Shown here one piece after another: positions 27,347-35,661 of a stretch of DNA of 64,000 nt. The notes beneath the pieces were generated by a model. It had not been told where the DNA came from, searched no databases, and saw nothing but the letters and a program-made list of their open reading frames with translations. This DNA comes from Pseudolysobacter antarcticus (GTDB lineage: Bacteria; Pseudomonadota; Gammaproteobacteria; Xanthomonadales; Rhodanobacteraceae). The stretch's first letter is position 1. Each line of letters opens with the position of its first letter. Location of the stretch: NCBI RefSeq assembly GCF_004168365.1, contig NZ_CP035704.1, positions 2,666,001 through 2,730,000 of the forward strand. Reading direction: 5' to 3'. The position numbers and the translations under genes were made by a program.

Positions 27347-28561
27347 TCAGAAGTGCACCAGATACAAAGCTTCGAGCTCGGTCTGGTTGCCACCACTACG
27401 CGACGAAAAACCATTCATCGCGCCAAAAATGTATTCCGTGGGTGCGTAACTGGCAGCCAATCGCAACTCAGAATACTTGCCGAGCGTTTTACCAAAGCTC
27501 AAAGCAAGACTGTAATTGGACAGACGATATTTCAAAGCCTGGTACAAGGCATCCGAAGCAGGCAAAGGCTGCTCACGAGTGCTGTAACGCAACTGCCAAT
27601 CGCCATATTCAGCGCCGTGCCAAGTCCAGCCAAGGCTGAATACAGACAAGTCACGTTGGGCGTAGATTGAATTGGCAGTGCCATCACCACCAGCACCCAC
27701 ACGACTCGGCGGCGCAAAACCAACAAAAGGCGTCGTAGCGCTGTACTGGATACGTTCGGCACGCAAGTCCAGAGTCTGACTCGGACTCACCGTATACGCC
27801 AAACCCAATCGATAGCTACCGGGAATATCATAAACGCCCGGTTGCGCATACACGCCCATCGAGCGATTGTAATCGTCCACGGCTATCTTCGAGCGAAAAC
27901 CTGCGGACCAGCGCAAGGAATCATTCAGCGCATTAGCGACACCAAAACCCAGACCCGTCCCGTAGGCCGCCGCATTACTGCCATACGCGTTTTCGTTGCG
28001 CATCTCGTAAATGCCGAAACCAAATCCGGTATGGCGCTGATAGGCAAGAATTCCTGACACACCCCAAATGCCTTGACTGCCCCAGCGTTGTTCCAAGGTT
28101 GGTGAAATCAGGTCACGATGGCCGCTACCGGCACTTTCGGGAAGCAAAGTGCCGCGCACACTGCTTGAGGCAAATGCATGATTCTCAGGCAAGTTGTCGC
28201 CGGACAGACCAATTCTCAGATCGGTGCGAGTGGCATCGTCGAGCCATACGACCGTCGAAGAAGACACTGCTGATGTGGAGGCTAGATTATCCAGCACACT
28301 CGGAGGTTGAGACTTGATCTCGGCGTGATCTGCCCAAGAGAAATCAGGGGTGACGCCGGAAAGTGCATAATCGCGCCAGCGCGAAATTACTGATGAAGCA
28401 TCGGAAGGCGTGGCGGTGATCGAGGCGAGACTGCCCGAATCAGCAATAAGAGACGCTGCAGATAGTGAATCATTTGCTGCCGCAGACAAGGAAAGCGAGA
28501 GCGTCAGGCCAAAACTGACTGCTCCCGCTAACTTTCGCTCTGCCCTGAATTTGCCCTGCAT
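27347..28561 (-). CDS. Predicted outer-membrane beta-barrel protein
   Basis: 404 aa. The N-terminus has a signal peptide (KLAGAVSFGLTLSLSLSAAA). The second half alternates polar and aromatic residues in barrel strands (GIWGVSGILAYQRHTGFGFGIYE, read in parts as GVSGILAYQ and GFGFGIYEM; SYRLGLAYTV; DWQLRYSTRE; YSLALSFGKTL; ELRLAASYAP). It ends LEALYLVHF with a terminal Phe, the classic Bam recognition signature. I do not recognise a specific family and assign no substrate. Ala/Ser-rich residues 30-110 form a periplasmic or disordered region. Strong terminator downstream; divergent from thiD across about 200 bp. Confidence 0.75.
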   Translation of the reverse strand: MQGKFRAERKLAGAVSFGLTLSLSLSAAANDSLSAASLIADSGSLASITATPSDASSVISRWRDYALSGVTPDFSWADHAEIKSQPPSVLDNLASTSAVSSSTVVWLDDATRTDLRIGLSGDNLPENHAFASSSVRGTLLPESAGSGHRDLISPTLEQRWGSQGIWGVSGILAYQRHTGFGFGIYEMRNENAYGSNAAAYGTGLGFGVANALNDSLRWSAGFRSKIAVDDYNRSMGVYAQPGVYDIPGSYRLGLAYTVSPSQTLDLRAERIQYSATTPFVGFAPPSRVGAGGDGTANSIYAQRDLSVFSLGWTWHGAEYGDWQLRYSTREQPLPASDALYQALKYRLSNYSLALSFGKTLGKYSELRLAASYAPTEYIFGAMNGFSSRSGGNQTELEALYLVHF

Positions 28562-28767
28562 CGCCCTGCTCGCGATTCCGTGCTATGTAATGATGGATTG
28601 ATGATTGCAAAAAAACAACAGCGTGTCAAGCGCGCCACAGAAAATTTTTATGCGTCTTGCCTAACGCTGAAATCCTTATCCAACTTGGTACTGCTCAAAC
28701 ATTGCGGGCAATTCCGGCTATCTTTGCCGGATTCCCATCGTTGCATTTATACAACAAAGTGATTGGC

Positions 28768-29616
28768 ATGAATTCCCCTATCCCCGTGGTTCTAAGCATC
28801 GCCGGATCCGACTCCAGCGGCGGCGCTGGATTGCAAGCCGATTTAAAGACCTTTGCGGCTTTCGGAGTGCATGGAGTCAGCGTTGTGACCGCCGTCACCG
28901 CTCAAAACACAAGCCGCGTCGAGGCTGTTTTTACTTTGCCCGCGCACCAAATCGTCGCCCAGCTACGTGCCGTGCTAGCTGATACTCCGGTGACCGCGAT
29001 AAAGCTTGGCATGCTCGGCAACGTCGAATGCGTACGTGTGGTTATCGACTGTTTGCGCGAACATCATTTCGCCCACGTCATACTCGATCCAGTGATGATT
29101 GCGACCTCAGGTGATCGGCTGCTTGGCCAAGCAGGCGTCGATTTACTGCGGAACGAGCTACTGCCGCTGACGAGCATCATTACGCCAAACATCCTGGAAG
29201 CCGAATGCCTGCTCGACAGACGGCTACATTCTCAAGCCGACATGCTGGCAGCAGCGCAGGAGTTGCGTGGCTTGGGCTGCGCTGCGGTATTGCTGAAGGG
29301 CGCGCACATGGCCGGAACCGAGGTGGAGGATTGGTACGTAGACGCAAACCATAGCCTGTGTTTTCGCCATCCGCGACTGCAAATCGAAGGGCATGGCACG
29401 GGCTGCACGTTGGCCTCCGCCCTCGCCGCAGGGCTCGCGCTCGGTCATTCTGCGGAGCTGGCGGCCCGCAACGCGATCGACTACGTGCAGGCAGGACTAA
29501 AATCGGCGATCCATCCCGGCAAAGGCTCAGCTGTGCTGGGCAATTTCCGCTCGAATCAAGGCAGATTCACGAATACGAGTGCGGATCAGGATCCGTCTGC
29601 CAAAACTACGTCCTGA
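28768..29616 (+). CDS. thiD: ThiD, hydroxymethylpyrimidine/phosphomethylpyrimidine kinase
   Basis: 282-aa ribokinase-like enzyme that phosphorylates HMP and HMP-P for thiamine synthesis. N-terminal [23 protein letters not shown] (in parts, [12 protein letters not shown] and QADLKTF) and TAVTAQNT are diagnostic. [14 protein letters not shown] is at about 115, and the C-terminal [14 protein letters not shown] contains the catalytic Cys/anion-hole region. ATG 28768; the upstream 37 codons of open frame lack homology. I found no TPP riboswitch-like sequence in the 200-bp leader. Convergent with isocitrate dehydrogenase. Confidence 0.95.
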   Translation: MNSPIPVVLSIAGSDSSGGAGLQADLKTFAAFGVHGVSVVTAVTAQNTSRVEAVFTLPAHQIVAQLRAVLADTPVTAIKLGMLGNVECVRVVIDCLREHHFAHVILDPVMIATSGDRLLGQAGVDLLRNELLPLTSIITPNILEAECLLDRRLHSQADMLAAAQELRGLGCAAVLLKGAHMAGTEVEDWYVDANHSLCFRHPRLQIEGHGTGCTLASALAAGLALGHSAELAARNAIDYVQAGLKSAIHPGKGSAVLGNFRSNQGRFTNTSADQDPSAKTTS

Positions 29617-29682
29617 CTCCGATAAAACAAACAGCGCGCGATTGCCGCCTCGATCAAACATTGCCAAGCTGAAGGAGTTGAA

Positions 29683-30711
29683 TCAAGCCGCCTTGCTGCC
29701 GTGACCGCGAAGGCTTTCAATCAGTGCGTCAGCAAACAAATCGGTACTGCCATTTCCGCCGAGATCGGGGGTTACGCGGTCTTTTCTGCTCAACACATCG
29801 CGGATGGCATTGCGCAGCCGTGCTGCCTGATCCTCCATACCGAGATGACCGAGCATCTGGCAGGCGCCCAGCAATAACGCGCACGGATTGGCGATGCCCT
29901 TGCCAGCGATATCCGGCGCGGAGCCATGCACCGCTTCGAATATGGCGGCCTCGCTACCAATATTCGCGCCCGGCGCAAGTCCGAGCCCACCAACCAAGCC
30001 AGCACACAGATCGGAAATGATGTCGCCGAACAGATTGGTTGTGACGATCACATCGAACTGCATCGGGTTCATCACCAGTTGCATGCAGGTATTATCGACA
30101 ATCATTTCGTTGCAGACGATTTCCGGATACTCCTGCGCCACTTCACGCGCGACCTTCAGAAACAGCCCTGACGTGGTCTTCATGATGTTGGCCTTGTGCA
30201 CAACAGTGACTTTCCTGCGACCGCTGCGGCGCGCGAGTTCGAACGCATAACGCACAATACGTTCGCTGCCGCGATGGGTTACACGAATCTGCGACAGCGC
30301 TACTTCGCCATCCGCAGACAGGGTCTGACCTTCCGCACCGTATGCCCCTTCGGTATTTTCGCGCACGGTAATAATGTCGATGCCATCGTAACGCGCCTTG
30401 GTGCCCGGGAAAGTAATCGCCGGGCGCACATTGGCGTACAGATCAAAACGCTTGCGCAGTTCGACGTTCAGCGACGAAAACCCGCCGCCGATCGGCGTGG
30501 TCAATGGCCCCTTGAGCGCGACGCGATGCTTGGTGATCGCATCGATGGTCGCTGCAGGCAAAAGCTCGCCGTGTTTTTCTTGCGCTGAAAGACCGGCATC
30601 GACAAAATCGTAGTGCAGCCCGCATTCCATCGCATCGAGCACGCGCAGACTCGCATTGGTGATTTCCGGGCCGATACCGTCACCGCGAATCACGGCAATT
30701 GTCTTGCTCAT
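29683..30711 (-). CDS. NAD-dependent isocitrate dehydrogenase (IDH/IMDH family)
   Basis: 342-aa beta-decarboxylating dehydrogenase. Motifs: VIRGDGIGPEI at the N-terminus, LKGPLTTPIGGGFSSLNVELRK (in parts, KGPLTTPIGGG and SSLNVELRK), RENTEGAYGAEG, the Lys/Tyr region VVHKANIMK, and the metal-binding NLFGDIISDLCAGLVGGLG (D-x-x-S-D). The S-x-N-x-x-L-R phospho-loop motif and absence of leu genes favour isocitrate over isopropylmalate. This monomer size matches the Xanthomonad-type NAD-IDH. Substrate call is inferential; homoisocitrate or tartrate dehydrogenases are relatives. Confidence 0.85.
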   Translation of the reverse strand: MSKTIAVIRGDGIGPEITNASLRVLDAMECGLHYDFVDAGLSAQEKHGELLPAATIDAITKHRVALKGPLTTPIGGGFSSLNVELRKRFDLYANVRPAITFPGTKARYDGIDIITVRENTEGAYGAEGQTLSADGEVALSQIRVTHRGSERIVRYAFELARRSGRRKVTVVHKANIMKTTSGLFLKVAREVAQEYPEIVCNEMIVDNTCMQLVMNPMQFDVIVTTNLFGDIISDLCAGLVGGLGLAPGANIGSEAAIFEAVHGSAPDIAGKGIANPCALLLGACQMLGHLGMEDQAARLRNAIRDVLSRKDRVTPDLGGNGSTDLFADALIESLRGHGSKAA

Positions 30712-30781
30712 AATGTGAAAATCTCTGCAAAGGTTAAAAAGAGAGGTGGCGTCATACCAAGCTGTGCATTATCGTAGATGC

Positions 30782-31960
30782 ATGTTGCGCGAACAAGAAA
30801 ATATCGGCAGGGGCCTGCAATCCGCCAAATCATTGTCGTCATGGGCGAAATCGCCCGCACGCTGGTGCGCCTTGCTGGGCATCGTTGCGCTGTGCTTTTT
30901 CGGCTTCTCGAATGCCGCCAGTGAAAGCGCAACGGACATTCGTCTGGTACCTCCATCGAGTAGCGATCTCGTACTACCTTGGACGCTCGGTGTTTCGGGC
31001 ATGTGGCCAAATGCGTGCGCCCCCGAAATCGAACGCATCAATGTTGATGGCAACGATGTGCGGATCGATGTACGCAACAAAAAAACTCTTTGTGCCCAGA
31101 CGCCCGTACCGTTCACATTCAACGCAGCACCTGCTGCTGCCAGTGGCGTTACGCTCATGCCGGCCGGCAGCTATCACGTCAGCATCTATGCCGCCCAAGG
31201 CGCGCATGCCCCACTGCGCTTGTATGCCTTCGGTTTGGTGGATACGACCTCCGCAGATGCGGTGGCGACTCCGGAATCGGGTTACTGGTGGGCTCAACCG
31301 GAAGGTAACTCGAATGTTTCCCCTGGCACGGGGCTGGTGATCGAACTGCAGGGCCGCACCCTGACTGTTTCTGCGCTCAGCTATGAGAGCAACGGTGAGC
31401 CCGTCTGGTACCTCGGCACGGGCCTGCTTGAGAGCAGCATTGCGCATATTCCGATGCTGCGAGTGCAAGGTGGTAGCAGCCTGTTTGGTGAGAAAACGGA
31501 AGCACCACGTGCGGCGGCCGCGCTGAACCTTGATCTTGAGTTTCAATCCAGCGGCCGTGCTGTGGCGTGGTTCACTCGTAGTAGTGCTGACGACTCGAAC
31601 GCGCTGGAGCTGCGTGCGCTCACCCTCTCGCGTATGGCGTTTGCAGATCCCCCAGACGGGCACGTCTGGCAAGGTGACTGGATTTTGGTTCCTGACGACC
31701 CACTCAAGGCAACCCAGCGCCTGCACTTCGATCAACTGCAAACGCAAAGCGAGCAGAATTTTCGTCTGAGCGACAGCAATAGCGACAATTCGCTGAACTG
31801 CTGGCGCGACACGCAACGCCCGAGCGCGCCGCCGCAAAATTGTACTTTGCAAGGTAACAACGGCATCACCTTGGCACAGTTCAATGCTGTGGCGATCGGC
31901 CGGCTTGAGGGCGTGATGCCGGATCACGGGCGCATACGCCTGATTCGACTGACGCCCTGA
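30782..31960 (+). CDS. Secreted protein with W-rich GYWW/WYLGTG repeat module, unknown function
   Basis: 392 aa from the ATG at 30782. The first about 45 residues contain a hydrophobic segment (WCALLGIVALCFFGFSNAASE), so it is secreted or anchored. Residues about 165-215 carry SGYWWAQPEG, GLVIELQGRTLTVSALSYESNGEPVWYLGTG. This pattern (G-Y-W-W ... Q-G-x-T-L ... Y-x-x-x-G-x-P-x-W-Y) recalls a module I associate with secreted proteins of Xanthomonadales, but I cannot confirm it here. Four cysteines outside the signal region. Divergent from isocitrate dehydrogenase. Function not recognised. Confidence 0.7.
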   Translation: MLREQENIGRGLQSAKSLSSWAKSPARWCALLGIVALCFFGFSNAASESATDIRLVPPSSSDLVLPWTLGVSGMWPNACAPEIERINVDGNDVRIDVRNKKTLCAQTPVPFTFNAAPAAASGVTLMPAGSYHVSIYAAQGAHAPLRLYAFGLVDTTSADAVATPESGYWWAQPEGNSNVSPGTGLVIELQGRTLTVSALSYESNGEPVWYLGTGLLESSIAHIPMLRVQGGSSLFGEKTEAPRAAAALNLDLEFQSSGRAVAWFTRSSADDSNALELRALTLSRMAFADPPDGHVWQGDWILVPDDPLKATQRLHFDQLQTQSEQNFRLSDSNSDNSLNCWRDTQRPSAPPQNCTLQGNNGITLAQFNAVAIGRLEGVMPDHGRIRLIRLTP

Positions 31961-32019
31961 TCGTTATTCGATACACAGCTGGTGGCGCATAATCCGCCAA
32001 CAGCAAAACCGCGCGGCCA

Positions 32020-32421
32020 CTACTCTCCGACTCCGATACTGACATCGATGTCGTCTTCATCCACCGAATAAGTGTGACCTTCGCGCTCGATTTCGTCGAG
32101 AAAATCCACCGCGCGGCGCAGATGCGGAATCACGATCGAACCACCGACCACCAGCCCCACGCTGAACACGTCAAAAAACTCGTCGCGACTCACGCCTGCC
32201 TCGGCGCACTGCGCTACGTGATAAGAAACGCAATCGTCGCAACGCAATACCAGCGATGCCACCAGACCGAGCATTTCCTTGGTCTTGAGTGATAACGCGC
32301 CATCTTTGTAGGTTTGCGTATCCAGCGCGAAAAAACGCCGTACAACCTGATTATCCTGCTCCAGAATTCGCGTGTTCAGTCGCTGGCGAAAATCCGTGAA
32401 CTGCCTGATCCGATCACTCAC
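32020..32421 (-). CDS. Carboxymuconolactone decarboxylase / AhpD-like protein
   Basis: 133-aa all-alpha protein of the CMD/AhpD family. The redox-active motif CDDCVSYHVAQCAEAG (C-x-x-C with a His three residues on) matches AhpD-type peroxidase partners rather than true decarboxylases. GTG start at 32421 overlaps the glutaredoxin stop (four bases), so glutaredoxin and this gene are coupled, fitting a thiol-redox role. Convergent with the secreted unknown upstream. The C-terminal Asp/Glu-rich tail (DEDDIDVS) is not part of the usual domain. Confidence 0.88.
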   Translation of the reverse strand: MSDRIRQFTDFRQRLNTRILEQDNQVVRRFFALDTQTYKDGALSLKTKEMLGLVASLVLRCDDCVSYHVAQCAEAGVSRDEFFDVFSVGLVVGGSIVIPHLRRAVDFLDEIEREGHTYSVDEDDIDVSIGVGE

Positions 32422-32681
32422 GAATTTGCTCCTGCCAGCAACTCGGCCAAACCACCACTGCGATCAAACGCAATGAGATCGTCGTAGCCGCCGATGTGCT
32501 GATCGTTGATGAAGATCTGCGGCACGGTACGACGCTGCGTGCGAGTGAGCATTTCTTCGCGACGCGCGGAGTCGGTATCGATGCGAACATCGTCGTAATC
32601 GATGCCCTTCTGCTTGAGGAAGTTCTTGGCAGCAACGCAATACGGGCAAATCGCGGTGCTGTAAACAAGTGCTCTGGTCAT
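32418..32681 (-). CDS. grxC: Glutaredoxin 3
   Basis: 87-aa dithiol glutaredoxin. The active site is C12-P-Y-C15 in YSTAICPYC; TVPQIFINDQHIGGYDDL supplies the cis-Pro and the glutathione-binding GGYDD. ATG 32681 chosen (MTRALVYS); the frame extends upstream but without homology. First gene of the pair with the AhpD-like gene. Works with glutathione, for which a reductase gene (gorA) is present elsewhere in the window. Confidence 0.95.
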   Translation of the reverse strand: MTRALVYSTAICPYCVAAKNFLKQKGIDYDDVRIDTDSARREEMLTRTQRRTVPQIFINDQHIGGYDDLIAFDRSGGLAELLAGANS

Positions 32682-32732
32682 GGCGTTCTCTGCTGCGATT
32701 GTGGGACGCGATTCAGACATTATCTGCTAAAA

Positions 32733-32861
32733 ATGGCGCGGCTTGCAGGACCTCGCAGATTTTCGCTTCACGTCTTGCTTGATGAGGTCGAACGACAGCA
32801 AAACCCAGCGTGGTGGCGCGCGCTGGAATTACCAGTAGCTGCGGAACTTGCGCTGCGTTAA
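32733..32861 (+). CDS. Small ORF, 42 aa, weak support
   Basis: Open frame MARLAGPRRFSLHVLLDEVE continuing to ELALR, between the divergent grxC and M48 genes. It has an amphipathic helix-like stretch (HVLLDEVERQQNPAWWRAL) but no ribosome binding site I can see and no family I recognise. It ends 35 nt before the protease start and could be a leader peptide or chance. Confidence 0.25.
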   Translation: MARLAGPRRFSLHVLLDEVERQQNPAWWRALELPVAAELALR

Positions 32862-32895
32862 GGTTATCCAAAGCGAACTTGAATCTAGGCTTTGC

Positions 32896-34677
32896 ATGCG
32901 CGTTAAAACTCTTTTCCCTGCACTCATATTTTTTGCCTGCAGCGTGCTGACCGGGATCGGCCATGTCCGCGCGGCAGACGTGAATCTGCCGAATATCGGC
33001 AGCTCCGCCGGCGAACTTTTATCGCCGGAAGAAGCACACCAGTACGGCGCGTCAATGCTGCACGAAATGCGTTCACTGGACATGGTGCTCGATGATCCGT
33101 TACTAGTCGCGTACATCAATGCTCTCGGCTACCGCCTTGTAGCTCACAGCGACAAACCCGACCAGGCGTTCACTTTTTTTCTGGCACGCGACGACATCAT
33201 CAACGCGTTTGCTGCGCCTGGTGGATATATCGCCGTCTATACCGGCCTGTTCGTCACCACGACCACCGAAAGCGAACTCGCCGCGGTGATGGCCCACGAA
33301 ATCGGCCATATCACGCAAAACCATCTGGCGCGTGCATTCGAAGATGCGCAAAAAGCATCGCTACCGATTGCGTTGGCAATGCTTGGCGCGTTGATCGCCA
33401 CGCGCGGCGGCAGCGGCGACGCCGGAACCGCCGCCATCGTCAGTGGCATGGCCGCAATGCAGCAGCGCCAGATCAACTTCACCCGTCACGATGAAACTGA
33501 AGCCGATCGCATGGGCATACAAACTCTGGCGCGCGCCAACTTTGATCCGAATGCGATGGCCGGATTTTTCCAGCGCATGCAGCAGGCGTTGCGTCCCAGC
33601 GACGATGGCGAGGTGCCGGAATTCTTGCGCACCCATCCAGTATCCACATCACGCATCAGCGACGCCAAATCGCGCGCCGAGGCTTTGAGCAAAGAAGTCG
33701 CGAATCGCACCCCTCTGTTGGAAAGCACTGCCGGGCATACCGCGCCATCGTCCTCATGGCTATTGCTGCAACCCGGGCAAGCCGGCAAGAATCCGCTTGC
33801 TTATGGCGCCGCCACGCATGTCGATCTGCCGCATGACCGCGAGGTTTCACAACGCTACTATGAGCTGATGCGCGAACGCGTACGCGTGCTGACCGCGATC
33901 AATCCGAATGCGATTCTCGGCTATTACAGCGACAATCTGCGCGACAATCCCAGCTTCGACACTACCGCCAATCGCTACGGTTATGCTTTGGCATTGTTGT
34001 ACGCGCATCAACCGGAAAAAGCGCTGGTGCAGATGCAGAAACTCGGAGCCGCACAATCCGATCAACTGGTATTCCAGATCGGTATTGCGCAGAGCGAGTT
34101 CTCGTTCGGCAGGCGCGATGCAGCGCTGAAACGTTATGCCGAACTCGAAACCAATTACCCACGTAACCGCGCGCTAGCATTGATGCACAGCGACGCTCTG
34201 CTGCAGCAAGCGGATGCCGACAGCGCGCACAAGACCCAGGAATTACTGCGTCCGTTACTGCTGGACGAAAGCGACGATCCAAGCATGCAGACCAACTTTG
34301 CGCGTGCCTGCGAGCTCGCTGGCGACAAGATTCGCGCCGGTCAGGCATATGCCGAGGCCGCCTTGTACAGCGGACATGTCGAGGATGCATTGAACCAGCT
34401 CAAGGCCCTGACTAGTCGCGCCGATCTCGATTATTACCAGCGCGCACGCATCGAGGCGCGTATCACCGAACTCACGCCGTATGTTTTGGAGCTGCGCCGC
34501 AAGCACATCAAGCCGGATGCGCAGGACGCCAAACGGCAAGGATTGCGTGCCGGACTGGGACGTGACAACGATGCGACAGAACGCGATTCGAATACCGCGA
34601 GCTCACACAAATCCTCGACCACGTTCTGCATCGGCGCCAACGCTTGCACCCCACTGTCATCCGAGCGTAACAATTAA
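32896..34677 (+). CDS. Periplasmic M48 metalloprotease with TPR domain (BepA-like)
   Basis: 593-aa protease/chaperone for outer-membrane protein quality control. ATG 32896 gives a signal peptide (MRVKTLFPALIFFACSVLTGIGHVRA, in parts). The zinc motif HEIGH is at about residue 134, and the third ligand Glu lies in HDETEADRMG at about 200. The C-terminal half is helical with TPR-like repeats (YALALLYAHQPEKALVQMQKL). Longer than E. coli BepA (487) by a low-complexity tail (about 545-593, Asp/Asn/Ser/Thr-rich with two late Cys). Its stop abuts the duplicated phoB leader. Confidence 0.9.
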   Translation: MRVKTLFPALIFFACSVLTGIGHVRAADVNLPNIGSSAGELLSPEEAHQYGASMLHEMRSLDMVLDDPLLVAYINALGYRLVAHSDKPDQAFTFFLARDDIINAFAAPGGYIAVYTGLFVTTTTESELAAVMAHEIGHITQNHLARAFEDAQKASLPIALAMLGALIATRGGSGDAGTAAIVSGMAAMQQRQINFTRHDETEADRMGIQTLARANFDPNAMAGFFQRMQQALRPSDDGEVPEFLRTHPVSTSRISDAKSRAEALSKEVANRTPLLESTAGHTAPSSSWLLLQPGQAGKNPLAYGAATHVDLPHDREVSQRYYELMRERVRVLTAINPNAILGYYSDNLRDNPSFDTTANRYGYALALLYAHQPEKALVQMQKLGAAQSDQLVFQIGIAQSEFSFGRRDAALKRYAELETNYPRNRALALMHSDALLQQADADSAHKTQELLRPLLLDESDDPSMQTNFARACELAGDKIRAGQAYAEAALYSGHVEDALNQLKALTSRADLDYYQRARIEARITELTPYVLELRRKHIKPDAQDAKRQGLRAGLGRDNDATERDSNTASSHKSSTTFCIGANACTPLSSERNN

Positions 34678-34681
34678 CCGC

Positions 34682-34922
34682 TGCAATAGGCATGTCACAA
34701 AACGCGGCAGCCTGTTGCATAGCAGTTATTAACTAACATCATGGTGAGCTTGTGCGAAGACAATTCCTGATCGTCGAGGATAAGTCCGCCGTGACCAGCA
34801 ATCGGTGCAACGGGCATGTCATGCAACGCGGCAATCTGTCGCATAGCAGCTATTAACCAACGTCATGGTGAGCTTGTGCAAAAACATATTCTGATCGTCG
34901 AAGACGAACCCGCCATCGGCGA
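34682..34922 (+). repeat. 124-bp tandem duplication of the phoB leader and first codons
   Basis: Copy 1 (about 34682-34798) and copy 2 (about 34806-34922) align without gaps at a constant 124-bp offset, roughly four-fifths identical by eye. Each holds GCATGTCA, a CTGT(C/T)GCATAGCAG block, TATTAAC, and CATGGTGAGCTTGTGC followed by a LIVED-coding stretch. In copy 2 this leads into intact phoB; in copy 1 it becomes the abortive ORF at 34752. Confidence 0.85.
34752..34856 (+). pseudogene. Truncated phoB start, 34-codon ORF from the duplicated leader
   Basis: The GTG at 34752 is the copy-1 equivalent of the phoB GTG. It reads (M)[16 protein letters not shown], matching PhoB's [16 protein letters not shown], then continues through copy-2 leader sequence to TAA at 34854, 19 nt before the phoB start. 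Either a dead fragment or an upstream ORF whose translation may influence phoB. Confidence 0.6.
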
Positions 34923-35565
34923 AATGGTCGCCTTCGCCCTGCGTAAAGCGGGCATGGACTCGACGCATGCGCTGGACGCGCGCACCGCACAAAACGCCAT
35001 CATGGAACGCGTACCCGATTTGATCCTGCTCGACTGGATGCTGCCCGGCATGAGTGGCATCGATCTCGCGCGGAGGCTGCGCAAGGAAGATCTCACGCGC
35101 GAAGTGCCGATCATCATGCTTACCGCGCGCGGCGAAGAAACCGATCGTGTCAGTGGGCTGGATGCCGGTGTCGATGACTACGTCGTCAAGCCATTTTCCA
35201 CGCGCGAGTTGCTGGCGCGGATCAAGGCGGTAATGCGCCGCACGCATGGCGATGAAGCCGATGGCGTGATCGAGCTCGGCGGTATCACCATCGATAGCGC
35301 CGCGCACCGGGTTTTTGCGAACGGCCAGACCGTGCAGATCGGTCCGACCGAATATCGCTTGCTGCATTTTTTCATGACCCACGCCGAGCGCGTGTATTCG
35401 CGCAGTCAGTTGCTCGATCACGTCTGGGGCGGCAGCGTCTACGTCGAGGAACGCACCGTCGATGTGCATATCCGCCGCCTGCGCAAAACCCTCGAACCGT
35501 TCCATAGCGATGGCCTGGTGCAGACCGTGCGCGGCGCCGGTTATCGTTTTTCCACCAGTCTTTGA
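34876..35565 (+). CDS. phoB: PhoB, phosphate-regulon response regulator
   Basis: 229-aa OmpR/PhoB-type transcription factor, exactly the E. coli length. Receiver domain: acidic pocket VEDEP at the N-terminus, phospho-acceptor D53 in LLDWMLPG, Lys in [10 protein letters not shown] at about 105. The C-terminal winged helix has [27 protein letters not shown] (in parts, YRLLHFF and [11 protein letters not shown]) and [17 protein letters not shown] 34876 chosen on homology, with GGTGAG upstream. Followed by phoR after 96 nt. I could not place a convincing Pho box in the duplicated leader. Confidence 0.95.
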   Translation: MQKHILIVEDEPAIGEMVAFALRKAGMDSTHALDARTAQNAIMERVPDLILLDWMLPGMSGIDLARRLRKEDLTREVPIIMLTARGEETDRVSGLDAGVDDYVVKPFSTRELLARIKAVMRRTHGDEADGVIELGGITIDSAAHRVFANGQTVQIGPTEYRLLHFFMTHAERVYSRSQLLDHVWGGSVYVEERTVDVHIRRLRKTLEPFHSDGLVQTVRGAGYRFSTSL

Positions 35566-35661
35566 GCGCAGACACGGACAAGGCCGTGGCGCATCATTGC
35601 TGCATGCCGAAAACGTTCTGCTGCCATAGCGCCATGCCATTGCTCGAAGTGACGATTTGTC

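Noticed and set aside
28562-28767. TPP riboswitch upstream of thiD
   Set aside because: I could not find the CUGAGA-type and other conserved THI-element segments in the 200-bp leader.
34682-34922. A Pho box in the duplicated phoB leader
   Set aside because: TGTCAnn-like pieces occur 20 nt apart in each copy, not at the 11-nt spacing of Pho-box repeats, so I do not call it.
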